From assembly GCA_902168105.1 (NCBI GenBank), contig CABHOY010000041.1:62001-126000 (forward strand): 64,000 nucleotides of DNA, given 5' to 3'. This document shows positions 37,070 through 46,325 of this stretch, one piece after another. The DNA comes from an uncultured Flavihumibacter sp. (GTDB taxonomy: Bacteria; Bacteroidota; Bacteroidia; Chitinophagales; Chitinophagaceae). The number at the start of each line of letters is the position of its first letter. Within the stretch, counting starts at the first letter, position 1. The position numbers and the translations under genes were made by a program. Below the pieces are notes generated by a model, which saw only the letters and a list, made by a program, of their open reading frames with translations, was not told the DNA's origin and did not search any database.

Positions 37070-40000
37070 TTAAAATCCACAGGTCAGTCCTGCAGTCATG
37101 ATTCTGGCCGGAGGCATCGCACCGAACGATGTCATCGCGGGGTCCATCCCTTTATAAGGTGTTATTACAAAGATGTTCTGTGCACTGATGTTGGCAGAAA
37201 AACTGCTCACACGAAGCATGCGTGTAATACGGGCAGGCATGCTGTAGGACATCTGGATTGCATTCAACCGCAGGTAGCTGCCATCGGTATAACTTCCATC
37301 GCTTGCAGTGAACCCATAGGTTGTTGAAAGTGCGGACAATTTAGGAGACAATGCATGCTGCCCCGGATATTGCCAGCGATGTTCATAAGCCCATTGAGAT
37401 ATATTTTCAGCATTACCAGGATTCTGAGCGATCTGAGACTGCGGCACCATTTGTTTAACGAAAACAAAATCCGCGCTAAGCGATATGTTTTTAAGACGGA
37501 CAGTGTTACTAAATCCGCCCTGGAAGGCAGGTGTAAGGTTAATTTTGATATAACGGTCATCCTTTCCGGTGCCGGGAGCAACAGTTTGATCTGTCTTAAC
37601 TACTCCATCGTGGTTATGATCCTCGTAGGTCAACACGCCGGTAGCGGGGTCTACCCCTGTATAATGATAGATGTAGAGCGCACTTATCGGATCTCCTATT
37701 TTATACCTGGAGAGGTAAGGTGATCTTTCCAGCATAGGAAACGCTAATAATACGTTGGTATTACGGCTGAAATTAAACCGGATGTTCCAGGAAAAATCAG
37801 TATGCTCTATTGCCCTTGCATTCAGACTGAACTCCCATCCGCTATTCTGAACAGATGCGGGGGAATTTTCCACTACGGAAAGAAAACCTGTGATGATAGG
37901 AGTAGGATATCCTATCAGCTGGTTATTACAACGCTCGCGATACCAGGCGGCTTCGAGAGAAATACGATCGTCAATGAAAGCAACATTAAGTGCTCCCTCA
38001 AGTTTTCTCGTTGTTTGCCAGTGAAATTCCGAATTGGCCTGCAGCTGCGGTATCAGTGGACTGATCCCGTTATAAGAAGCAGCTGGCAAAGAACCTCCGT
38101 TTGAAACACCCCACTGTGTCAAATACTGGTAGTCGCCAATCTGGTCACTGCCTGTTACACCATAACTGCCACGTAATTTAATAAAACTGATAAACGCTGG
38201 TATATTCTGGCGCACCCAGGGCTCATCACTTAAGATCCATGCCGCACCTACGGAGCCAAAATTCCCGAACTGCTTTCCCGCTCCGAAACGGCTGCTTCCA
38301 TCTCTCCTGGCGTTGAGGTTGAGTATATATTTATCAGCCCAGGTATATCCGATGCGGCCGAACACACCTCCATACTTATATTGTGCCGAGGCGTCAGAAG
38401 CTTTTACCGTCGGTGCATTGTTGATACTTGACAGTAACACATCGCTTGTAAAGCCGAATCCTGTCTGAGTGTTCCCCCATGTTTTGTTAGACTGCAAGGT
38501 GGCGCCGGCAAGCACGTTCAACCTTCCCTTTTTCCATGTATTTACATTATATTCTGCCTGTGGCTCAATCTGCCAGTTTGAGTTACCGGAACCGGCAAAG
38601 GTCGCTGATGCAGTTGTAGCATTTTTCGGATCTTGTGAAGCAAGCGAGTTGGTACTTTTCGAATTTGACTGGTTGCTGTTATAACCTAATGTAGTCCTGA
38701 TGTCCAACCCCTTCATTATATTATAGCTCAGCATAAAACTCCCTGTCAGCAGGTTTGAACTGAAAGAAGCAACATTGAATTTGTTACCTCCGGTCAGTAA
38801 CACGCTACTTATACGATATTCTTCATAGTTCAGATGCCCCGCACTGTCGTAAAGAGGTGGTGAATTGGGAGGAATGAGCGCTGAACTGGTTCTGCTGATC
38901 CCATCGGTGCTCAATACAGTGTAAGTGGCCGAAATGCCTGTCTTAAACCGTTGGTTGCGGCTCTGTGTTCCAATATTAAGGGCGGCAGTTGTTCGTTTGG
39001 TTGCGCCATTCAATCTTGTCAGGTCGGCAGAGCGATTGTATCCTCCTCCTATACGGTATGTAACCTGCTCCGACCCGCCACTCATATCTGCCTGCACATT
39101 AGTAACCTTTCCAATATTATTCCAGAAATACTTCTGCCAGTCAGTATACCGGGTCGTATCCCATATCATGATATCCGGCGCATATCCCGTACCGGGGGCT
39201 GCCGACGGAGTAATCCCATCGTTTTTAAAAGCCTCTCTTCTCATGGCCACATACTGCGGTGTATTCAACAGGTCCCAGTGGCCTGTGGTAAATGAGATAC
39301 CCTGTTGTGCAGAAACGTTAAATCTGTTCATCCCCGCTTTACCTTTCTTAGTTGTGATCAGGATCACTCCATTAGCGCCGCGGCTACCATAAATGGCAGT
39401 AGCATCAGCATCCTTCAGGACCTCTATAGACGAAATGTCGGATGGATTTATAGCTGCCAGCGGACTCACGCCGTTAGAGGGCGACAAGCCTGTCTGATCA
39501 AGTCCTGAATTGAGCATGTTGCCAGACGACGCGTTACTGGCGTACATGTTGGAATTGCTCCTTATTTCCAATACAGTTAACGGAACACCATCTATAATAT
39601 ATAAGGGTTCGGAACTGAAGCGCTGATCGATCGACTTGCGGCCTCTCAGTTCAACTTTTACAGCGCCTATTGGCGAGCCATTCTGTTGGGTGATCTCCAA
39701 CCCCGGTACTCTGCCCTGCATGCCAAGTAGCGGGCTTAATATGGGCTGCTTTGCCAGATCCTCTCCCTTTACTGTGACAATATCTCCCGTGGTTTTTCTT
39801 TTCGTTGTAGTGCCATATGCCTGTATCACTGTTTCATCCAACTGACTTACATAGGGCTTCAGTCTTACAACGTTTGCCCCGGTCCTTGAATTTTTTTCCG
39901 CCTGCGCAGACACCTCCTGTGTGATATATCCTATACAGGATACTATAAGAATAGCTGTACGAGGTACCCCCTTCAGTATATAGGCTCCTCCTGAGGTCGT

Positions 40001-40561
40001 GACCGTTCCCTGCTTGATTCCCTTAACTGAAACTGACACGCCGTCTATTGGCTTTTGCGTTTCTTCATTCAGAATTAGCCCGAACAGATCTATTGTAGTC
40101 GTATCGAACAGAAGCACTTCGCGACGCAAAACAACGTCAGGCGCCTTTTTGGGTTCGATAAAAATGATATCATTCTGAACATGATATTCAAGTTCCTGTT
40201 CTTTCAGCAAATCGTTCAGCACCTGTTTAAACGGAGCGTTCTTCACATCGAGGCTGACTGGTTTTGCGTGCTGTAATTCTTTCTCCTTGTACAGAATAGA
40301 GATACCTGTCTGTTTAGACATTTCGACAAAAACTTCCTTCAACGGAAGATTTCTTCCTTTAATGGAAACGACCTGCGATACTCCTTTAGCGGCAATATGC
40401 AGGCAAATGACAATCATTAAGAAAGCGGTCATTCTCATAACCCTGAATAATTTACTTTCTATACATCTCCTTAAGACAGATGCCGGTAGGGCGGCACGGG
40501 AGGCGGATTTGGTTGATAATAATTCCCCGTAAGGGGCTTTCCCCTTAATGCTGAAATACAT
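37070..40561 (-). CDS. SusC/RagA TonB-dependent receptor with STN domain
   Basis: A receptor of up to 1163 aa. Domains in order: signal ('MRMTAFLMIVICLHIAAKGVSQ'), STN ('SIKGRNLPLKEVFVEMSKQTGISILYKEKELQ', about 68-145), carboxypeptidase-like ('LFGLILNEETQKPIDGVSVSVKGIKQGTVTTSGGAYIL', about 160-230), plug ('LLGMQGRVPGLEITQQNGSPIGAVKVELRGRKS....EPLYIIDGVPL') and barrel ending 'ARIMTAGLTCGF'. The frame allows a start at 40561, adding a basic leader of about 40 residues, or ATG at 40438 directly at the signal peptide. A FecR and an ECF sigma gene lie immediately upstream, so it is a signal-transducing transporter. With a downstream metalloprotease, peptide or protein ligands are likely (inference). 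Confidence 0.94.
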   Translation of the reverse strand: MYFSIKGKAPYGELLSTKSASRAALPASVLRRCIESKLFRVMRMTAFLMIVICLHIAAKGVSQVVSIKGRNLPLKEVFVEMSKQTGISILYKEKELQHAKPVSLDVKNAPFKQVLNDLLKEQELEYHVQNDIIFIEPKKAPDVVLRREVLLFDTTTIDLFGLILNEETQKPIDGVSVSVKGIKQGTVTTSGGAYILKGVPRTAILIVSCIGYITQEVSAQAEKNSRTGANVVRLKPYVSQLDETVIQAYGTTTKRKTTGDIVTVKGEDLAKQPILSPLLGMQGRVPGLEITQQNGSPIGAVKVELRGRKSIDQRFSSEPLYIIDGVPLTVLEIRSNSNMYASNASSGNMLNSGLDQTGLSPSNGVSPLAAINPSDISSIEVLKDADATAIYGSRGANGVILITTKKGKAGMNRFNVSAQQGISFTTGHWDLLNTPQYVAMRREAFKNDGITPSAAPGTGYAPDIMIWDTTRYTDWQKYFWNNIGKVTNVQADMSGGSEQVTYRIGGGYNRSADLTRLNGATKRTTAALNIGTQSRNQRFKTGISATYTVLSTDGISRTSSALIPPNSPPLYDSAGHLNYEEYRISSVLLTGGNKFNVASFSSNLLTGSFMLSYNIMKGLDIRTTLGYNSNQSNSKSTNSLASQDPKNATTASATFAGSGNSNWQIEPQAEYNVNTWKKGRLNVLAGATLQSNKTWGNTQTGFGFTSDVLLSSINNAPTVKASDASAQYKYGGVFGRIGYTWADKYILNLNARRDGSSRFGAGKQFGNFGSVGAAWILSDEPWVRQNIPAFISFIKLRGSYGVTGSDQIGDYQYLTQWGVSNGGSLPAASYNGISPLIPQLQANSEFHWQTTRKLEGALNVAFIDDRISLEAAWYRERCNNQLIGYPTPIITGFLSVVENSPASVQNSGWEFSLNARAIEHTDFSWNIRFNFSRNTNVLLAFPMLERSPYLSRYKIGDPISALYIYHYTGVDPATGVLTYEDHNHDGVVKTDQTVAPGTGKDDRYIKINLTPAFQGGFSNTVRLKNISLSADFVFVKQMVPQSQIAQNPGNAENISQWAYEHRWQYPGQHALSPKLSALSTTYGFTASDGSYTDGSYLRLNAIQMSYSMPARITRMLRVSSFSANISAQNIFVITPYKGMDPAMTSFGAMPPARIMTAGLTCGF

Positions 40562-40770
40562 ACATTTGCTTTGTTGGTAATTAAATAGTCCCTGAACGAT
40601 TATTGGTTGTTATCAACATAAGCAGGGGGTGTTGGCGCACCTCCTGTTCTGTTTGTGACCTCTTTTAGCTGTTTATCATTTATTTCTCTAATGTTGTTTT
40701 CTTATTTACAGGCATAGTATTCCCCGCTGCGGAATTATCCGAAGACATGACTGATCTTTTTCTGTGATAA

Positions 40771-41937
40771 TTATTGGGCGAGGATAATGACCTTATTACT
40801 TTCTATCCGTGAATGAACGCCATATTGCTCCAGTACGTGTAATACATCCCGAAGGTTAAGTGTCCTGCTGATTCTTCCTCCAAATGCCTCTGCTGTATTC
40901 CCTTCTGACTGATCGATAATTTCAACGTCGTACCACCTTGACAGCTGCCGCATCAATGTTGGCAGGTCTGTATTGTCCAGTTCAAAGAAACCAGTTTTCC
41001 ACGCCAGTGCTCTGTCTATATCCGCCGGTAAAACCGTCATTGTGCCATTGTGCCTGTTCACCAGGGCCTGCTGACCGGGTCTCAGTTTTTGCTGAGATCC
41101 TCCACTTATTACTTTGACAATCCCTGTTACCAGCGTGGTCACTGATTTGTTTTCATCGGAATAGGACATAATATTAAAGCTGGTACCAAGTACCTCAACA
41201 ATTTCTCTATTGTTCACTTTTACGCTGAAAGGCTGACCTGCGCGTTGTGCCACTTCAAAATATGCTTCGCCCTGTAGCTCCACTACCCTGCTATCTCCTG
41301 AAAAGGCGGTAGGGTATTTTAATCTGGAGGCAGCGTTCAGCCAGACTTTCGAGCCATCTGGCAATACCAGCTGAAACTGTCCTCCCCGGGGTACATAAAG
41401 TGTATTATAACTTACAGATGCCGCATCTCCGGACTCATGATATTGTAAAAGACCATTCTGCTGGTGAATGGCCGTAGTACCCTGCTGTATCTGCTGGTTG
41501 CCCTTATCGTCCAGTGCTACTTCTGCGCCATCGGCCAGGGTGAGTATCGCCTTATTGCTGCCCGGCGTACCTGGCTGTCTGCCTGCCGTTGCTGCTACTT
41601 CCACACGTGCAGGACGTTGCCAGATATAGATACCTGCACCGCATAATACAACCACTGCTGCCGCCCACCATATGTAACGGAAAGGACGTATGCTACGAAC
41701 CACCCCTTGCGTTGCAGGAGCAGCTGTTCCCAGTATTGTTTCCAGTATTTCTGTACTGGTGCCTTCCCGCATTTTATACGTGGGCAGCCCCTGGGCACTA
41801 TACTGGTCTATGAGCATTTTTACCTGATCTTCATATTGCTCATCGCCCAACATCAGCCGGAGCTCGGCCATTTCGCCCTCCGTTTGCTGTTGTTGCACGT
41901 AACGGTCCATCAGATATAAAAGTCTTTCGTTTAGCAT
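40771..41937 (-). CDS. FecR-family anti-sigma factor
   Basis: A 388-aa regulator paralogous to the one at 27986. Cytosolic helical N-terminus ('RLLYLMDRYVQQQQTEGEMAELRLMLG'), membrane helix 'YIWWAAAVVVLCGAGIYIW' (about 88-106), periplasmic FecR domain ('TLADGAEVALDDKGNQQIQQGTTAIHQQ', 'VPRGGQFQLVLPDGSKVWLNAASRLKYPTAFSGDSRVVELQGEAYFEVA', 'VEVLGTSFNIMSY'), and C-terminal DUF4974 ('LMRQLSRWYDVEII'). It transmits the state of the SusC at 37070 to the sigma factor at 41983, which starts 45 bp upstream on the same strand. Confidence 0.93.
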   Translation of the reverse strand: MLNERLLYLMDRYVQQQQTEGEMAELRLMLGDEQYEDQVKMLIDQYSAQGLPTYKMREGTSTEILETILGTAAPATQGVVRSIRPFRYIWWAAAVVVLCGAGIYIWQRPARVEVAATAGRQPGTPGSNKAILTLADGAEVALDDKGNQQIQQGTTAIHQQNGLLQYHESGDAASVSYNTLYVPRGGQFQLVLPDGSKVWLNAASRLKYPTAFSGDSRVVELQGEAYFEVAQRAGQPFSVKVNNREIVEVLGTSFNIMSYSDENKSVTTLVTGIVKVISGGSQQKLRPGQQALVNRHNGTMTVLPADIDRALAWKTGFFELDNTDLPTLMRQLSRWYDVEIIDQSEGNTAEAFGGRISRTLNLRDVLHVLEQYGVHSRIESNKVIILAQ

Positions 41938-41982
41938 AAATACCGCTGTTAATAGTAAAGACTACTTTTTTTAAGGCGTGGG

Positions 41983-42594
41983 TTACATCGCCAGAAAAAA
42001 AAGTACAAGAATTTTTAAAAGGAAGAATAATATGAGGGTCAAAGGTCTGCGGGACATGATGTAAGCTCTTATGGACCTCATGGCACGGCTCATGTGTACT
42101 TTGACGGTTTCAGAAGATAGTCCCAGCCGTCCGGCAATGGCCTCCCGGGTCAACTGTTCTTCGCGGGACAGGATATATACCTGCTGCTGTTGTGGCGATA
42201 ATTGTCTTATTGCCTCATTGAGAAGATTTTCCAGCTCCTTGCGGTGGATGGCTGCATCCACCTCTAAAGGTTCCACAGAGACATGACCGTCCGCCAGGGT
42301 TTCATGCACCTGCCGACGGGCGCTGGTTTTCAGCCATGTGTAAATATGGTTACGGGCAAGAATAAAGAGCCATGATTCAAAATCGCATATTTCAGGCAGG
42401 GTTTCTTTTTGCATCCAGACCTTCAGAAATACGTCCTGGACTATTTCCTCGGCCACTACTTCATACCTGGTAAGATGAAATGCGAGTGCGTATATCTTCT
42501 CGTGATAACGGGCATAGACGTCTTTAAATGCATCCTGTGCACCCTCACTAATACGCTGAAGTAATATTTTTTCGTTGTCTGGCTGGTCAGGCAT
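41983..42594 (-). CDS. ECF RNA polymerase sigma factor
   Basis: A 203-aa sigma-70 family factor. Region 2 is 'LQRISEGAQDAFKDVYARYHEKIYALAFHLTRYEVVAEEIVQDVFLKVW' (about 12-60) with 'FESWLFILARNHIYTWLK' (about 72-90). Region 4 is 'AIRQLSPQQQQVYILSREEQLTREAIAGRLGLSSETVKVHMSRAMRSIRAY' (about 133-182). A hydrophobic C-terminal extension ('LTLILFFLLKILVLFFLAM') could place it at the membrane, as seen in many Bacteroidota ECF factors. It is the first gene of the second sigma/FecR/SusCD locus. Confidence 0.94.
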   Translation of the reverse strand: MPDQPDNEKILLQRISEGAQDAFKDVYARYHEKIYALAFHLTRYEVVAEEIVQDVFLKVWMQKETLPEICDFESWLFILARNHIYTWLKTSARRQVHETLADGHVSVEPLEVDAAIHRKELENLLNEAIRQLSPQQQQVYILSREEQLTREAIAGRLGLSSETVKVHMSRAMRSIRAYIMSRRPLTLILFFLLKILVLFFLAM

Positions 42595-42735
42595 GCCCGA
42601 ACGTCTCTGAATGAATCTTTATCCAGTAATCTGGTCTGTCCGGCTAAAAGTAATAAAAAAATAAAACTCTCTTTCTAAAATCGCCCAACGGGGTACTCTC
42701 TTTTTAAAAAGCCATTAAACGGATGCCTCTATTTC

Positions 42736-43707
42736 CTAGCCCAATCGCTCCGCCTCCTTCTTCACATCTGCCGGCACTGTCATGTTCAGCTTCTGTAACT
42801 CCAGAATCGTCGTATTACCTGTTTCGCGGTACATCGGTACAAAACGCCGGTTGAAAAATATTTCTTCCCAGGTATAGGAGGTCCGCTTCAATACAGAACT
42901 GGAAAACACCTCGTCAAATCCCTGCACATGCACATAGATCTCTACATCTGCAGCTTTTATATCCTCTTCGTTCAGGCCCAGTAAAGGACTGTCTTCATCA
43001 ATTGCATGCACTACCGTCCAGTTCATAGGCAGGTTCTGTATACGACTGCGTTCCAGCTTGAGTTCGAAGAACCTGTATACTGGTTTGCCCTCCTCCTGTA
43101 TCAGCAGCGCCAGATTAGCCTTTACGTCCACGCCAGTGAGCGTATGCATGGCTTTAAAGGAAGCAAAGCGGAACATCAGGCCCATTTTATCCTTATAAGG
43201 CGCAATCACCGCATGGTCACTGAATTTCAGGAAGGCTTTAGGCTTTGAAAAACGTCCATAGATCAAACCCGTGAAAACTGCCAGGTACAGGAAGCCGTTC
43301 AAAGCTTCAATGGATGCCACCAGATTGACGCCGTCACCTATCGGATTCACGCGGCCATAACCAACCGTTGTGAAGGTTTCTGTACTGAAGAAATAGATCT
43401 CTTTGAACTGCTGCCACTCTGAGGTTCCCAGAACGCCCTGGAACTCATATACGCCAAGTCCCAGATAGATGAATGTATAAACCAGGTTGATGGATACAAA
43501 GAAAATGATAATGGCGAGAAAGAATTTCCAGGAAGGAAGGTTGAGTAATGTATGGTAAATGCTCACACGTTCCCAAACCGGTATACCCTCTTTATGCAGA
43601 TTGAACGAACCGTCCTTGTTTATAAAGCGGCCCACAGAGCTGTTTGAGCTGCTACCAAAACCGGTATCCTCGTTGGACCTGGAAAAGGGATTAATACGTA
43701 AAGCCAT
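42736..43707 (-). CDS. Inward-rectifier (Kir-type) potassium channel
   Basis: A 323-aa membrane protein. Two transmembrane helices ('FFLAIIIFFVSINLVYTFIYLGL' about 74-96 and 'LNGFLYLAVFTGLIYGRFS' about 140-158) flank a pore helix and selectivity filter 'STETFTTVGYGRVNP' (T-V-G-Y-G). The C-terminal part (about 165-320) is an immunoglobulin-like cytoplasmic IRK domain ('LMFRFASFKAMHTLTGVDVKANLALL', 'MNWTVVHAIDEDSPL', 'VHVQGFDEVFSSSVLKRTSYTWEEI'). Bacterial KirBac channels have this length and layout and form tetramers. The start is the ATG at 43707; an upstream TTG at 43731 is possible. Monocistronic. Confidence 0.93.
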   Translation of the reverse strand: MALRINPFSRSNEDTGFGSSSNSSVGRFINKDGSFNLHKEGIPVWERVSIYHTLLNLPSWKFFLAIIIFFVSINLVYTFIYLGLGVYEFQGVLGTSEWQQFKEIYFFSTETFTTVGYGRVNPIGDGVNLVASIEALNGFLYLAVFTGLIYGRFSKPKAFLKFSDHAVIAPYKDKMGLMFRFASFKAMHTLTGVDVKANLALLIQEEGKPVYRFFELKLERSRIQNLPMNWTVVHAIDEDSPLLGLNEEDIKAADVEIYVHVQGFDEVFSSSVLKRTSYTWEEIFFNRRFVPMYRETGNTTILELQKLNMTVPADVKKEAERLG

Positions 43708-44232
43708 ATAAGGAAAATCTTTATCTGGCAAAGCTAAAGCTTAGATTTCATTTTTGCCAATCTTCCCTGGTTATAACCCGATACCGATTCCGCTTAGTAG
43801 CACAGGAGCTGCTGACCGCTTGCCTCAGTAACGAAATCCACTTTTATTTTGACGCGTTTACAACGCGGACCTTTCAATTCTAAACGTCATCATTTTTCCG
43901 ATCACATCACAAATGTTAAATAGAAAAGCGATGCGGGAAATACTGATCTTATTTACACAAATCCTGTATAACTTACTTATTATCAAATAATTAAACTTAT
44001 CTTAACGAATAAAGACATTCAAGGCTTTCGTTTCCGGCACATCGTACATAAAACCAGGTTTATACAAGGTTCATACAAGGATTAACTTACGTTCATCTTA
44101 CGTTCAAAGACGTAAGATGAACGTAAGTTAATCCTTGTATGAACCTTGTATAATGAAGATTGAATAAAAAGTGAACCGAATATTAATCAGACACTTTCAG
44201 CGCTTCCGGCAAAAGCAAAAACATTGCTAAAG
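43708..44232. other. Intergenic region with a giant hairpin, no gene seen
   Basis: About 525 bp between the Kir channel start and the end of an FG-GAP gene, both minus strand. The only structured element is the 44-bp hairpin at 44060-44153 (separate entry). The rest is AT-rich without ORF. Confidence 0.6.
44060..44153. repeat. 44-bp perfect inverted repeat with internal direct repeats
   Basis: Arms at 44060-44103 and 44110-44153 are exact reverse complements with a six-base loop TCAAAG. Each arm is itself repetitive: TACAAGG occurs twice 11 bp apart and CTTACGTTCA twice 11 bp apart. It is far longer than the other terminators in this window (7-19 bp stems). It lies 80 bp after the stop of the FG-GAP gene and may act as a terminator or RNA stabiliser, or may be a small palindromic mobile element. 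Confidence 0.9.
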
Positions 44233-46248
44233 TCAGGGACGCTTTTTCCTATCAGCCGACCTTTTTGTTGACGCCGCATTATGAGGACCTGCCATACGGG
44301 CTGGCGTATAAGGAGCGCCCAGGAAGATCGCAGCGATTCCCTCTCCGACCTGTGGATTATTACACCCTGGAGCACCTACCAATAAATCAGGATATCCATC
44401 TCCATTCACATCTCCAACACCTGCCACTGAAGATCCCAGCAAGGCATTAGTCTTGTTGCTATGAATAAATCCTGCAGCCCAGAAATTTATGCCGGGAGGA
44501 TATCCATAATACAGGAATGCCGCACCCTCTTGTTCCTCTGGGGTGTCATCCCAAGAGTCTTTCCATTTAGGTGCACCCACTACAGCATCATCAAATCCAT
44601 CCTGATTTATATCGCCGACAAATGCAATCTGTGATCCATAAAGCGTTGAATCCTGTTCAAAAACAACAACACGATGAGGCGTAGTGACGATACCTGTACT
44701 GCTGCCAATATAAAGGAAAAATGCTCCGGCCTGCAGGCGATTATGTTCTATATCTGCATAATCTTTTGCACCCACTATTATATCATCATATCCATCACCA
44801 TTCACATCTCCTCCTCCTGCAATTGCACTGCCAAAAGATCCTGCCTGATCGGGACGGGGTATAGTTTGGGAAGGTGTCATCTGCACACCGCTAAAGTCTC
44901 CATTAAAGATATACAGCCCTTCATTCGATACTACCATTACTGCACGTGACCCGGCACCACTGATACTTCCTGCATCAGATACCTTTGAACCGAAACCAGT
45001 GGTTCCGCTAACAGCAAGTTCTGAAGTGTACGCATATTCCAATCCCCAGCTGCTGCCGTATACAACAGTAACATAACCTTCACCCTTATCTGCCCCGATC
45101 AGGACGTCATCGTTCCCATCCCCATCGATATCCGGAGCAATGGCCACACTAATACCAAAATGGTCGTCCTGCCTTAAAGAACGGATTATTTCCGGCGTAG
45201 TGCTCGTACCAGCTGCTGATCCATAATAAACATATACCATCCCGGTATCGTTATTAAAGGTACCTGCATGATAAGGCACACCCACCAGTACATCATCGAA
45301 ACCATCACCATTTACATCTCCGCCACCGGTTACGTACTCTCCAAAATGTCCCTCGGGAACATTTTTTTCCAACACGGTGTAATTGTTGGGGTTTATACCA
45401 TTAGGTTCGCTGCCGTAAAAAATAAATACAGCTCCTTCGTGGGATTCTCCTTTGCTATAATAAGGCGCGCCTACTACCACATCGGGATATCCGTCGGCAT
45501 TTACATCTCCTGCTGCTGAAACCGCGGCGCCCATTTGAGCGCCTGCCTGATCCGATTGCATAATGGTCCTCGCATATAACAATGTCAGCTCGCCGACGAT
45601 GGATTGAAGTGAAAGCGGGTATACTGCATGTTCAGCATCTACTGATATCTCTACCTGGTTTTGACGTACAGTAAAATGTGCGGGTAGCTTATTACCCTTC
45701 GCATCCGTTACTTTCAGATCACTATAATCAAGCTCGTGTCCATTGTTTTCAAATGCAAGACTGGTAGCGCTTTTATATCGTGCATTCCAACCATTTTCCG
45801 GCTGCAGCTGCACTGTTACTTTGCCGGTTGCAGTCCCGGCTTCCTGGATGATAAATTTCTGTTGAATACCATTTTCATCATTAATATATTCAACTTTAAA
45901 ATGATGATCGTGGTCAAACTGCACCGTATTTTCATGCATTGAGACCAGTGGTTGCACCACAGGATTATATCCGCCTACTTCCTTTACCGTTAACTTAAAC
46001 GCCCATTGCTGATCCGCTTTTTCGGGTACAATGTTCAATTCATTTCCGGTGTACGTAGCCTTTAAACCGTTCATGGGATTAGGGCTGCGGTAAGTTGTGG
46101 TGTTATCTTGCTTTTTGATAAAGTATTCAATCTTTTCAACCTGCTTTTTTGCCTTCAGCAGCAGTTCATTGTCAACGACCGGCGATGAATTTGCATGTGC
46201 AGCCAGCGTCGTTAAAAGTAAAAGACCTGAAAAATATTGCTTTTTCAT
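44233..46248 (-). CDS. FG-GAP repeat (integrin alpha-like) exported protein without sorting domain
   Basis: A 671-aa exported protein. Signal 'MKKQYFSGLLLLTTLAAHANS'. A beta-rich region (about 50-215) precedes seven or so FG-GAP blades (about 225-645) with calcium-binding D-x-[DN]-x-D-G loops: 'GDVNADGYPDVVVGAPYY', 'GDVNGDGFDDVLVGVPYH', 'PDIDGDGNDDVLIGAD', 'GDVNGDGYDDIIVGAKDY', 'GDINQDGFDDAVVGAPKW' and 'GDVNGDGYPDLLVGAPG'. It is a close paralogue of the protein at 46326 but stops with 'RSADRKKRP', in place of the paralogue's type IX sorting domain. How it reaches its site is therefore unclear. It lies 77 bp after its paralogue and may be co-transcribed with it. Confidence 0.9.
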   Translation of the reverse strand: MKKQYFSGLLLLTTLAAHANSSPVVDNELLLKAKKQVEKIEYFIKKQDNTTTYRSPNPMNGLKATYTGNELNIVPEKADQQWAFKLTVKEVGGYNPVVQPLVSMHENTVQFDHDHHFKVEYINDENGIQQKFIIQEAGTATGKVTVQLQPENGWNARYKSATSLAFENNGHELDYSDLKVTDAKGNKLPAHFTVRQNQVEISVDAEHAVYPLSLQSIVGELTLLYARTIMQSDQAGAQMGAAVSAAGDVNADGYPDVVVGAPYYSKGESHEGAVFIFYGSEPNGINPNNYTVLEKNVPEGHFGEYVTGGGDVNGDGFDDVLVGVPYHAGTFNNDTGMVYVYYGSAAGTSTTPEIIRSLRQDDHFGISVAIAPDIDGDGNDDVLIGADKGEGYVTVVYGSSWGLEYAYTSELAVSGTTGFGSKVSDAGSISGAGSRAVMVVSNEGLYIFNGDFSGVQMTPSQTIPRPDQAGSFGSAIAGGGDVNGDGYDDIIVGAKDYADIEHNRLQAGAFFLYIGSSTGIVTTPHRVVVFEQDSTLYGSQIAFVGDINQDGFDDAVVGAPKWKDSWDDTPEEQEGAAFLYYGYPPGINFWAAGFIHSNKTNALLGSSVAGVGDVNGDGYPDLLVGAPGCNNPQVGEGIAAIFLGAPYTPARMAGPHNAASTKRSADRKKRP

Positions 46249-46325
46249 GGTGAGGATAATTATAGGTTATACATTAGGGGTGAGTAAACTGCCCGGATCA
46301 GTTATCCAGGTAGTGTGATACATGG

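Noticed and set aside
44161..44375. Frameshifted remains of a sorting domain after the 671-aa FG-GAP protein
   Set aside because: The alternative frame downstream ('KSVPDFSNVFAFAGSAESV') has no resemblance to the paralogue's sorting domain, so a simple frameshift does not explain the loss.
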